A stretch of DNA of 64,000 nucleotides from Pratylenchus scribneri (Eukaryota > Nematoda > Chromadorea > Rhabditida > Pratylenchidae), in NCBI GenBank assembly GCA_030063045.1, contig JAQSEB010000023.1:806001-870000 (forward strand), written 5' to 3'. The notes below the pieces were generated by a model that saw nothing but the letters and a program-made list of their open reading frames with translations, did not search any database and had not been told where the DNA came from. Shown piece by piece: positions 22,271 to 32,250 of this stretch; within the stretch, counting starts at the first letter, position 1; each line of letters begins with the position of its first letter. The position numbers and the translations under genes are program-made.

Positions 22271-22460
22271 TGTATTCAAATTCGGAAAATTGATTAAAAA
22301 ATTAGGAGTAATTGTAATAAAAAATCCAATGTTTTATTCAATGAAAAACAAAAAAACGATCAATAAATTAAGTTTTCCCTGATAATCTCGTTGAGATGAA
22401 ATAGCAATAGATAATAGCATCATTTGATTTATTCGTTCTTCCAATAATTTATTTTCATAT

Positions 22461-23257
22461 TTACCATTCGTTATTTTCATCATTCACATCATTTTCATCC
22501 TGTTCTTGCTCATCCAATTCATCACGCAATTTGGCCTCCTCCAATTCACGTTTCTCCTCTTCTTCCTTCCTCGCTTTGGCCTCTGCGTCCAGCTTTGCCT
22601 GCTTTTCTTCATCCAATTTTGCCTGCTTCTCTTTTGCCAATTTGACCGCCTGCTCCCATTTGATTAAGCGGTCGCGTGATTCCTCATCAAAATCCTCACC
22701 GAAAAATCCGCCCATTTCGCTGACTAAATTGGAAATTATTTTTATTTGTAATTTAATGAAAATATTTAACCTTCCATCTTCATGATTTCACTGACAAAAT
22801 GTTCACCAATTGCATTGACAAGTGAAGTGACTCCAAGGAAGCTGGCCACATTGGCTGCATCTTTGAGTTGTTCGGATGAGTATTTTGCGAAAAATCCCGG
22901 AAGTTTGCCCTTCAACTGTAAAATTAATTTAATTGGTGAATATTTATTAAGAAAATCAATACCGAAGCGGGCGTGTCGTAAAAGCGTTGAAGTTCCAAAT
23001 ATTCCAAGATCAAATCCAAATGAAATTTGTTCACTATCGGTGCATTGGTTGGAATTTTGAAGATCTTCTTGCCGGTTCCCTTCTCTATAAATTTTTGATT
23101 TATTTTAAATTTAAAATTTAAATTTACCATTATCTTTGTTGCAGACCAAATATGCATCAATTGATGGAAATTGCGCGATAAAATGTTCCGGAATTTGCAC
23201 TTCCTCACCGTCTTGCGTCAAAATTATTGCGAGATCAGCAGAATTGGAATTAGACAT
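22461..23257 (-). CDS. SKP1/BTB-fold protein with charged coiled-coil tail
   Basis: Four exons (23128-23257, 22963-23084, 22771-22915, 22461-22723) encode about 219 residues. Residues 1-130 follow the SKP1 plan: an opening strand pair (LAIILTQDGEEVQIPEH), a middle part with PIVNKFHLDLILEYLELQ, and a helix block (YSSEQLKDAANVAASLGVTS then LVNAIGEHFVSEI) that resembles SKP1's [20 protein letters not shown]. SKP1 proteins link F-box proteins to cullin-1 ubiquitin ligases; nematodes have many SKP1-related (skr) genes. The usual F-box-binding C-terminus is replaced by a lysine/glutamate-rich coiled coil ending in an acidic Asp/Glu/Asn stretch. So either it is a divergent skr protein or another BTB-fold protein. 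The specific partner is unknown. Confidence 0.6.
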
Positions 23258-23706
23258 TTTTGAAATTGAACTTTCTAAATTGATAACTATCGAAAATAGG
23301 TTTCGGAAATTGTTTTGGAAGTTTTAAATAAATAGGTCAAAATTGTAAAAAAATAAAAATGTTAAGTGATGATTTATCACACTTTCCAACGAATAATAAA
23401 AATAATCAAGACATTAAAATTTTTAGGCAATTTATTTTTTATCACATTTTATTTATGTCATGAATGAAAAAGGATACAAAGAAATTCATTCTTATGATTA
23501 AAAATTGGAAACGAGCCCGAGGATTACAAAAAATGAGAGGTTTTTCTGATGATAATAAAAATCGAAATTGAGTATCATAATTGGTCAAAAAATGGTCCAT
23601 TCTAATTTGAATAACAAAACTTCTTTTCATTCACACACACAATTTTGCCTTCGCTTGTCCACCGATGGCTCACATATCATCCATCAATTGTGAACAGATT
23701 CCCAAC

Positions 23707-24091
23707 CAGTGTTGTCCAAACGTCCTCGTCATTCGTCTCGTCCTCGTCTTCGTCCTCGTCTCGTCTCAAAAAAAAGACGAAAAGACGAGACGAATGACGA
23801 GGGGTAAAAAAGGCCGACGAAAGACGAGACGAATGACGAGGGGTTGAAAAAGGCCAAGACGAGGACGAGACGAATGACGAAAAAATGATCAAAATGACGA
23901 GAAAATGACGAAAAATGAGACGAAATGACGAGACGAATGACGAGGGTTAAAAAAAGCCAAGACGAGAGACGAGACGAATGACGAGGGGTAAAAAAGGCCA
24001 AGACGAGGGACGAGACGAATGACGAGGGGTTGAAAAATGCCAAGACGAGGACGAGACGAATGACGAGGAATTTGAAATTTGGACAACACTG
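23707..24091. mobile_element. hAT-like non-autonomous element, copy 1 (385 bp)
   Basis: The ends are inverted (CAGTGTTGTCCAAA ... TTTGGACAACACTG) and flanked by a perfect 8-bp duplication, TTCCCAAC, at 23699-23706 and 24092-24099. Length of duplication and the CAG...CTG ends are typical of hAT transposons. The inside is built from repeats of GACGAGACGAATGACGAGG, the first part inverted relative to the rest. No transposase is present. It lies just after the stop codon of the PaREP1-like gene. Confidence 0.9.
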
Positions 24092-24123
24092 TTCCCAACT
24101 GCTGCAATATATGTTTATTAAAA

Positions 24124-26173
24124 CTATTCAAATTTACTATTAATAATTAAAAAAACCTTTTCATTCTCAATGCTCGCCTTTTTCACTTTCCTATAATCTT
24201 TGCGGAAGAAGCGTGAAATTGTTTGTGCCAAATCTCGGTCGTTATCATTCAAACCACCGACAATGTCAAGAAATCTAAAAATATTAGGTAATATAAATTT
24301 AAATAAATCATAAATTTTACTTCAAAACATCGGGCATTTTTCGCTTAACTTGGGTCACTGTCAAATTGTTTTGGCACCAGCCAACCTTGTGTAAACTCAA
24401 AAACACAATTATAAATAATTAATTTAAAAATTCCTTACACAACCGCCTCTGCCCAACCCAAAGCAATTTCCGCCCGATGTTTTGGATGTTTCAATTTAAT
24501 CTGCTCGACCAAATCTTCGTAGCGAATATAAGTCCAGGTTGCCCCTTTTGGCACAATCCACCAGTTAGTATTTTTTGCAAGCCTGTCCGCATATCCTGCC
24601 AATGCTATTCGCACCGCCTGAAAACTTCAAATATAAAAATTAAATTAATTGCATAAAAATAACCTGGAATATTTTCTCCGACGCCTGCGCGGTATCATTG
24701 TTGACCTCGAGATAAGCTTTTGCCATCAGCTTCAATTTTTCCACATTATAAATGATGTGTGGCGGCGAATCCGAACCCTGAAATGAAAATTATATTTTGA
24801 GAGGTGAATTTTCTATCCTATCAATTTTGATTAATTAGACCATTTTATAGTTTACTCATTAAATTTTGGCTAATAATTTATCTATTGAATTATTCATTCA
24901 ATTTTAAAGAAAAACTAACATGTCCGCTATCCCCGGCTGAATTGTTGTCCTTCATTCCGATCGTGGATTTGTCAGTGCCAGTGCCGGGATGGTCCTGTTT
25001 CACCTGCCGCTGGTTGTATTTCCTGCCTAATTCGCCATTGGTTTCCTAAATTATTCCATTCATTTAAAATGCCAACACTTGTAAATATTCTACCTTATAA
25101 CTTTTGTATATAATGGGAATGTAGTCCATCATGATGTTTGGACTGATATTCGGCTGAACTGGCATTCCACTGGAATTGTCGAGAAGATCGGCGAAACCTT
25201 CAAATAATTTAAACAATTTAAAAATGTTTACCTGTTGGTACTTGTATACTTTGTATCCGCCAGAACCCTTAAAAAATTTCGATTTTTTTTTTTCGCTTTA
25301 AAATCAATTTTAAATGTTTATTAATGCATTTTTATAACAAAAAAAAAACAACAAAGTGAATTAAATGGGGTATATTTGTGAAACTTGAGACCAAAAATGG
25401 AAAAAAATATCGGGTCCTTCAAATTCTTTTCGTTACATAAATTCATGCACATAGCTTATAACTGCTGATTGGTGTGTGTCAAAGCGTTTCTTATGCCCAT
25501 GTTTGAATTTCTGCCACGTGATTTCGTACCCAGTAATATGTAAATTCACAAACCTGAAGTAGAAAATTATTAATTTTTGATCCCTTTTTCTCACCTGTTT
25601 GATTGATAAGTGACTATCAGCAAAAAAAGTTCCCTCGTAAAATCCTTTTGATGGTTGTTTTCCGTTATGATTTTACCGCCAATTGCAAATCCATAGTGGA
25701 TTCCGACGATTTTTAATCCATTTGTAGCACATTGCCTTGCCACATTCGCAAACTCTTTGTGTGTGAAGTAAATTTAATTCTTTGAACCAATTTTCAAATT
25801 CCTTGTCAGAAAGGCGTAATTTGTCGAATAAATCGCGTAATTTGAACTCTTTTAATTCTTCCATAGCTAAAAAACATAAATTAAAAATTTAAAATTGATT
25901 TTAAAGCGAAAAAAAAATCGAAATTTTTTAAGGGTTCTGGCGGATACAAAGTATACAAGTACCAAAATGTTTTATTTGATTTAAACCATGAGAATGGTCA
26001 AACGGATTGAACGGTTCCAATTTGATTGGTGGATGGACGCCTGGCCCAAAATGTCCAAAGAAGGCAGGGTCCTGAATATCATCATGGCCATGCGAAGCAT
26101 TCCTCACGGGAACGAAACGATTCACCGCCACAAGCTTGCCATGGAAAAGTCTCAAATTGACAAGTCGACTCAT
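24124..26173 (-). CDS. Probable mitochondrial protein with PaREP1/HEPN-like helical domain
   Basis: Seven exons (25987-26173, 25094-25197, 24920-25045, 24664-24777, 24439-24617, 24321-24395, 24124-24274) join in phase into about 311 residues. The N-terminus (MSRLVNLRLFHGKLVAVNRF) is basic and hydrophobic without acids, like a mitochondrial presequence. It is followed by His/Pro-rich sequence and a hydrophilic linker. Residues about 145-260 resemble the archaeal PaREP1 family of the HEPN superfamily: AKAYLEVNNDTAQASEKIFQ, AVRIALAGYADRLAKN, then WAEAVVLHKVG and MPDVLKFLDIV. HEPN proteins are often RNases or nucleotide-binding helical bundles; the RxxxxH RNase signature is not evident. The last exon could splice onward instead of ending at 24124. 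The domain call is inference; the gene structure is firm. Confidence 0.5.
25237..25963. mobile_element. Merlin-like (IS1016/ISXO2 type) transposon remnant, 727 bp
   Basis: Terminal inverted repeats of about 77 bp begin with GGTACTTGTATACTTTGTAT and continue through TCCGCCAGAACCC. A 9-bp direct repeat AAAATGTTT lies at 25221-25229 and 25964-25972; on the left it is separated from the repeat end by seven bases. It sits inside intron 1 of the PaREP1-like gene, and splicing exon 1 directly to exon 2 removes it with the frame intact. The length of the duplication agrees with Merlin elements. Confidence 0.8.
25500..25864 (-). pseudogene. Merlin-like transposase fragment
   Basis: A frame from 25864 (MEELKEFKLRDLFDKLRL) contains a zinc-ribbon start CECGKAMCYKW and then LWIC, as in IS1595/ISXO2-like transposases. 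After one in-frame TAA, the same frame continues with GFYEGTFFADSHLSIKQ, the usual motif after the ribbon. A likely intron (GTGAGA...TTCAG) is followed by VCEFTYYWVRNH and a stop. The catalytic DDE part is absent, so the element cannot move by itself. Confidence 0.65.
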
Positions 26174-26789
26174 TGGTTGAATTTGTGGTTTTTGAATTGA
26201 AGTATTCCTGAATAATTTTTATATTAAATGTGATAACTGATAAAATAAAAAATATAACAAAGAATTAGAGCAATTAAATTAAACAATATTGATTCATAGA
26301 TTAATTTAATTAAAAATAAGTTTACAAAAGGGATGCGGAATGCGGAAGCTATCTATCTCCGAAATAAAAAAGCCAGAGCGAGCAGGCATTTAATTCCAAA
26401 AACCAGGCAAAAATTTTGAACTTTTACTTCTTATAAATTGCCCTTTTCGAACAATTTGGTCTATGGATATGGAATAAAGCTATCCAATACAATACCCTTG
26501 AGGATAAGCCTCGCATCGCAATCGCAAGGGGAAATTGGACGAAAATTTAAAATCAAGCATCATTAAAAACCCGGTCCTAACTTCTCAGATTTTATAGGAT
26601 TTTCTATATTCGTGTTCTTTCAATTTTTTTCTTCGTTTTTTTTTTTAATCTATGGATCATTCATCATTTTATCTTTTTTAAACATATAAAATGCCAGATT
26701 CATTTTAAAACCATTTATGGTTTATTATTTTCCGAACTACCGTATGGCTTTTAACAAGGGGCAGGGCCACAGGGCACAGGGGTGCAATG
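26174..26789. other. Intergenic, no supported gene
   Basis: AT-rich sequence upstream of the PaREP1-like gene, presumably including its promoter. No motif or frame can be supported. Confidence 0.4.
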
Positions 26790-27031
26790 CAGTGTTGTCC
26801 AAACGTCCTCGTCATTCGTCTCGTCCTCGTCTTCGTCCTCGTCTCGTCTCAAAAAAAAGACGAAAAGACGAGACGAATGACGAGGGGTAAAAAAGGGCAA
26901 GACGAAAGACGAGACGAATGACGAGGGGTAAAAAAAGCCAAGACGAGAGACGAGACGAATGACGAGGGGTTGAAAAAGGCCAAGACGAGGACGAGACGAA
27001 TGACGAGGAATTTGAAATTTGGACAACACTG
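26790..27031. mobile_element. hAT-like non-autonomous element, copy 2 (242 bp)
   Basis: It has the same inverted ends (CAGTGTTGTCCAAA) and internal GACGAGACGAATGACGAGG repeats as copy 1 but with fewer units. A perfect 8-bp duplication GTGCAATG flanks it at 26782-26789 and 27032-27039. The different duplicated octamers show that the two copies inserted independently. Confidence 0.92.
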
Positions 27032-27039
27032 GTGCAATG

Positions 27040-27685
27040 GTAAGAAAATTTTTTAACATAACTAAATTTCCGGAATGAACTTATTAGAAATCAGAATTAA
27101 AATTTAAAACTTTCCGGAATGAAAATCAGAATTGTTTCGGAATGAATTTAAAAATTCAAAATTAGCTTTAAAAATAAGAATTTGATAAAATGCTTTAATT
27201 AAAAATTGAAAAAAAATGCAAATATGAATAAAATGAACATCGACAAAATGCACATCTTTGTAACACCAATTATTCATGGGGCATTGCTTCTCTCGGTCAC
27301 ACCTAATCGCGTTTAATCCATGTGTTTGTGGTTGCTCAATTTCGCATCATCATTCATTTTGTCCTCCACGAACAAATAGTCTCCTCCATCTTGGTTTGTT
27401 GCCGTGGAAGGCCAATAAAAACATGAGGAGGAAGCTGTCATTTGTTGAATGTGACTGCGGATGTGGCGGATGGCTCCTTTGACGATGGCTGAAAAGTGGG
27501 TGGAGGCTTCTGGTGGGATTGGATTGGATTGGATTGAATGGGATTGGATGGATGGGCCACATTGGTGGAGCAGCACAAAATGCCTTCCACGATGTCCATT
27601 CGTCAAAAAATATAACTAATCGCCTTCTTCCTTTCTTCCATTTGCTTCCATCTCATCATATACGGTAATAAAAAACCATCACAAA
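27040..27685. other. Intergenic upstream of DM-domain gene
   Basis: It contains short degenerate direct repeats with CCGGAATGAA near 27,070-27,140 and a GGATTGGATTGGATTG stretch near 27,520. No gene is supported. Confidence 0.35.
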
Positions 27686-28105
27686 ATGCCCAAGTACCAA
27701 TATATGTGCCAACTTTGCTCAAATCAGTCAGTTCTTTCTTTCCTTTTTTTCCAAAAAGAGTTGATTCATTCAAATGTTTTTTCCTATATTATTTCCAGTG
27801 GCCACTACAATCAGCCAAAGAAAGGCCATAAACAAAATTGTCCCAACCGGAATTGCACGTGAGATTTTCCCCTCTTTTGTTGTTTACTTTTTTCGATCCA
27901 ATTCCCACATCAATTCAATCTTTTGTTTTCATATTTTTCCATCAAAAGGTGCCAACTTTGTTCGCTGAATGTGAAACGGCGTGTTTTGGACCAAATTGAA
28001 CGGCAATGGAGGCTTAACCAAAAAGAGAAGAAAAGGCTAATGAAGAAGAAAAGTGCCAAAAACAATGGCACTGAAGGAGGGGAAGAGGAAGAGGATGAAG
28101 GTTGG
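27686..28105 (+). CDS. DM-domain (doublesex/mab-3) transcription factor, 5' exons
   Basis: Three exons (27686-27726, 27799-27858, 27949 to about 28105) join into a full DM zinc module. DM proteins bind DNA in the minor groove and control sex-specific and neuronal development. The zinc ligands are all there: CQLCSNHG, KKGHKQNC, then CPNRNCTCQLC, followed by the recognition helix SLNVKRRVLDQIERQWRL and a basic QKEKKRLMKKK. The histidine codon of the CxxC..NH motif is split by the first intron (CA|GTCAGT), so no single frame shows it. After the module comes an acidic Glu/Asp stretch. The end at a GTGAGG donor is a guess; downstream exons were not identified. An earlier exon is possible, but the ATG fits. 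Confidence 0.85.
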
Positions 28106-28377
28106 GTGAGGGAATTTTTGTTTAATTTTGATTTTTTTTGTTCACGGTCGGTTTTTAAACAGGGATTGATGTAAAACCACTTTTCGGTTCCAGAAAAAAT
28201 GTCGACTTTCGGTTTCGGTCTCCTATTTTTGGTAATTTTGAGCAAAAATCTCGAATTTCTGTTCTAAAATTCATCGATTTGAAATCAAATCGGACCGTGA
28301 GAAACCCAATTTTGGCGAGAAAAGTTGATTTTCCATTTCCTCTGAGAGTTTTTTCATTGCCTAAAGCAGAATTCAAA

Positions 28378-28761
28378 AATTCCATCGAATGCCGCGAAAC
28401 ACATACAAATTTTGTTGATTGGGAACACCTGTGGCGGGAATTCTAAAGGAATTCCGGGTGGTTGCCATTTGTTTTAGAAAATTTATTATTATTGGGATGG
28501 GCATGGCCGGACATAGCGCCTTTTTCCCAATTAAATGTGGGCATTGGACAACCGAAACCAATCAAAGTGAGAAGCGACGGCCAATTGAGGCCATCCGGCT
28601 TCAAGCAATTGGATTTATGGGCGAAAATAAATCAAAATGTGGAATTGAAAAAGGCAAAAAGGGAGAATATATGCCCATTTTATTGGGGAAATGACAAATT
28701 GGTGGGAGAAAATTGGATTGGAAAAATTTTCGTGTCTGTGGCAAATTTTCATCAATTTTGA
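28378..28761 (+). other. Possible further exon(s), unrecognised
   Basis: A frame ending with VGENWIGKIFVSVANFHQF and a second, overlapping frame starting MGTPVAGILKEFRVV are open here. They might be later exons of the DM-domain gene or of another gene. I recognise no domain and see no decisive splice sites. Confidence 0.15.
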
Positions 28762-28792
28762 GATGAACAAATTCGTAGTAGCCAAATTTGTC

Positions 28793-29107
28793 ATCTTATG
28801 TAATAGATCATCAAAAACTAAACCAATTTTAGTATCAAATTAAAGAGCAGACTTTTAGCTATCAAATATAATTAATTTTATTTAAATTGGTTTGGAAATA
28901 ATGAAATTGTGGCCAAAAAACCATTACTAATTTCGATAATTCATGTAAAGGTCACTCTAATTGGTTTTTTGACAATAACTTAATCAATTCTGAATCATTT
29001 TAAATAAAATTAATATTATTTGATAGCCAAAAGTCTGCTCTTAAATTTGATACAAAAATCATCAAAATTGGTTCGGTCCTTGATGAGCTATTACAAAAGG
29101 CGACAAG
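28793..29107. repeat. Palindromic MITE family 2, copy
   Basis: The left arm contains ATCAAATTAAAGAGCAGACT and the right arm its inverse AGTCTGCTCTTAAATTTGAT, then CTTGATGAGCTATTACAAAAGGCGACAAG. The centre has TTTTTTGACAATAACTT. Non-coding. Confidence 0.85.
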
Positions 29108-31439
29108 CCGGTTCATTCATACTACAGTTTGGGCGTATCCAAAAAATTTGACAATTCGACGGAAATTTACCTTAAAAAATTACAAAATTTTGCAGCCATT
29201 TGTCATGTGCCATCGACGGCAGCAAAAAATGACAACATTTTTGTCAAAACTATTCAAAAAATGGAGAATGGCAGAGCCAAAATGGAAATGGCACAAAATG
29301 GGCGAAGAAGGCAAAGGCAGCACGCATTCCATTCAATCGAATTGTTGTTGGCCCCAAAAGCAATATAAAATTTGCCAATGCCCAACAAAAATCACACACA
29401 CAAATGCCAATGTTTGAGAATGGGGAAAATGCCAATTTTTGTGCGTGGAAAAAAGTGCAAACGAAAAATCATACAAAAAAAATTCCCAACCAATCCCCAA
29501 TAAAAATTGTTGTTTTGTTCACATTTTTTCACAAAAATTGTCAGCCCAATGCCAATGCCAATTCACCTGCCACCTCCTCCAAAAGTTCGACTAAATGCCC
29601 GCCTTTTTGGCCTATTTTCCCAGCCATAAACCCAACAATTAAAATCATAATGCCCTTTTCCACATTTTGCCCAAAATTTTCACTGTTTATTCCAAGAAAA
29701 TTAAGCCAAATAAAATTTTGTATAAACACGGAAATGTGCGAATGTGAATTGATAATTAAAAAATGTACAACACAATTTAGTCACTGTACAAATGTTTTTT
29801 TTGGTCAATTTCCTTCCAAATTTTCCTTCCAAAAAGTTTAGACTTATCAAAGAACTCAACACTCAAAAGCCGAAAGGAAACTTTTCAGGGGGTCATCCAG
29901 CTTACTATCAGCAGTCTGTACGGGTTTAAGCGTATTGGTATTGGCATCCAACCAATCAGCCAGAAACCTAACAATTAAAATCATAATGCTCGTTTGCCAT
30001 ATTTCCCACAATTTTCACTGTTTTTTCCCGGTTCCCACCAAAATATATTTTTGGCCCAATTTCCTTCCAAATTTTCTTCCAGAACGTTCAATTTTCACTA
30101 TTTCTAATAAATTTTTTGTCCAATTTCCTTCCAAAGATATTCAGTCAGAAAGCACTCAAACACGAAAATGTGTGAATGAATGACTCGCCTTTTTTAATTA
30201 ATATATTTTTTGCCCAATTTTCCTTCCAAAACATCCGGATTTTCCTTCAAAAACAATATGCTATTGCCCTTTTGAATATCAAAGCACTCAAAAGCGACAC
30301 GGAAACATATTTTTCAATGGGGGGGGGGGGGGGTCATCCACCTCACCACTGAGAGCTGTCTGGTGAAAGTTCAAGTGTGTCCAGAGTATTGAAACATTTT
30401 TGGCCACATGCTGGGTCCCAAAATTCGCAATAATAATAAAAAATTTCCAACCCAATTCCGGGATTTGCCCTTTTCCCTCTTCCTCCCCCTTTTGTCCAAC
30501 ACAAAAGCCAATTTGCTTGGAGGAATGCATACAGATGTTTGAATTTGAATGAATGTGAAGTAGCCAAATGCCGAAAGCCAAAAAGAGTTGCGTGTGAAAA
30601 ATGAATTCATTCGCACACATTGAAGTTGGAAGGGGGATAGCCAAAAAGGTGGCGGCTGACAAATTTACCTTCACTCATTTTGTTTTAACAAATTCTTCTT
30701 TTTGGCATGAGAATTGGTTGGGGGCCATTGGCATTGGCACCAATGCTCAATGTAAGCAAAAGGCCCAAAAAAGGTGGGAATTGTGAAAGAAAGAGCCGTC
30801 GCCGTGACCAACAATGCGCAGCACCAAAAAAGCGCGTGCCTCCTTATTGCGGCGCTTTATGAAGAACAAAGAGGAGTGGAGGCAGTGGCTACATTCATTT
30901 TCATGCGCTTTCTTGAGAAAAGAGATTGACGATATCAGCATTTATTTTTTGTGCGCTGAAATTGGCCGGAAAGAATGAAAGGGAAAATGAAGGAGAAATG
31001 CCATTGGGCATGGCCATCCCCTAAATTTGCGCCCACATTTTCTTCAGAATTTTCGTGTACTTTTTCGCATCATTGCACCCACATTTTCTGCTACCTTCCG
31101 GCCATCCTCCAAATCGGATCGGATTTCTGTGCCTTTCCTTCTTACCCCACATTTCTAAACAAATTTGCCCCTCCAATTTTGGTCATTTAAGCAATTTGTT
31201 TTTTTTTTTCTTATCCAAATAAAAAAGTTCAAAACTCATTTTCTCCAAGCAAATTGAGTCCAGAAAATAAATTCTCTTTACATTTTATTCTGTTATATAC
31301 TCCAATTAACAATGTTCGCCTGAAAATTTGCCTCTAAACACAATGTTCGTCAAACATTTTCCTCGGAAGACAATTGTAAAAATGTTATTTCTGGAAAGTG
31401 ATTATAATTTTTCCCGTAAAAGGATTGTAAATGTAATTT
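29108..31439. other. Intergenic, no supported gene
   Basis: There are short local repeats built on CCCAATTTCCTTCCAAATTT between about 29,800 and 30,250. Several 60-145-codon frames are open but none has recognisable protein features. Confidence 0.35.
30319..30333 (+). repeat. Poly-G tract, 15 nt
   Basis: Fifteen consecutive G after TTTTTCAAT. Confidence 0.95.
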
Positions 31440-32250
31440 TTCATTTTGGAAGGCAATTGTAATTGTATTTTTCATTCTGGAATTGTAATTACACTTTTCT
31501 TTCCGGAATTGTAATTGCACTTTTCATTCCGGAATTGTAATTGCACTTTTCATTCCGGAATTGTAATTGCACTTTTCATTCCGGAATTGTAATTGCACTT
31601 TTCATTCCGGAATTGTAATTGCACTTTTCATTCCGGAATTGTAATTGCACTTTTCTTTCCGGAATTGTAATTGCACTTTTCTTTCCGGAATTGTAATTGC
31701 ACTTTTCATTCCGGAATTGTAATTGCACTTTTCATTCCGGAATTGTAATTGCACTTTTCATTCCGGAATTGTAATTGCACTTTTCATTCCGGAATTGTAA
31801 TTGCACTTTTCATTCCGGAATTGTAATTGCACTTTTCATTCCGGAATTGTAATTGCACTTTTCATTCCGGAATTGTAATTGCACTTTTCATTCCGGAATT
31901 GTAATTGCACTTTTCATTCCGGAATTGTAATTGCACTTTTCTTTCCGGAATTGTAATTGCACTTTTCTTTCCGGAATTGTAATTGCACTTTTCATTCCGG
32001 AATTGTAATTGCACTTTTCATTCCGGAATTGTAATTGCACTTTTCATTCCGGAATTGTAATTGCACTTTTCATTCCGGAATTGTAATTGCACTTTTCTTT
32101 CCGGAATTGTAATTGCACTTTTCATTCCGGAATTGTAATTGCACTTTTCTTTCCGGAATTGTAATTGCACTTTTCATTCCGGAATTGTAAATGCACTTTT
32201 CATTCCGGAATTGTAATTGCACTTTTCTTTCCGGATCCGGAATTGTAATT
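31440..32250. repeat. 26-bp minisatellite, about 29 units
   Basis: The consensus unit is TTCCGGAATTGTAATTGCAC followed by TTTTCA. Units are nearly identical in the core (31,500-32,230) and decay toward the left edge (31,320-31,480). A two-state variation, CATTCC or CTTTCC, occurs among units. Each unit carries the palindrome TTCCGGAA. The period is not a multiple of three and no gene is associated. Confidence 0.95.

Noticed and set aside
23677..24131. Serine/arginine-rich frames over the GACGAG repeats
   Set aside because: They coincide exactly with the hAT-like element and its internal repeats; the same frames appear in the second copy at 26.8 kb.
25237..25275. Obligatory second exon of the PaREP1-like gene encoding YKVYKYQQ
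   Set aside because: The segment belongs to the transposon's inverted end, and exon 1 joins the next host exon in phase without it. Kept only as a possible alternative exon.
28378..28761. Prolyl hydroxylase-like C-terminus (CP...G..W..N.W pattern)
   Set aside because: The resemblance is limited to a few residues; the iron-binding HxD...H motif is absent and splice structure is unclear.
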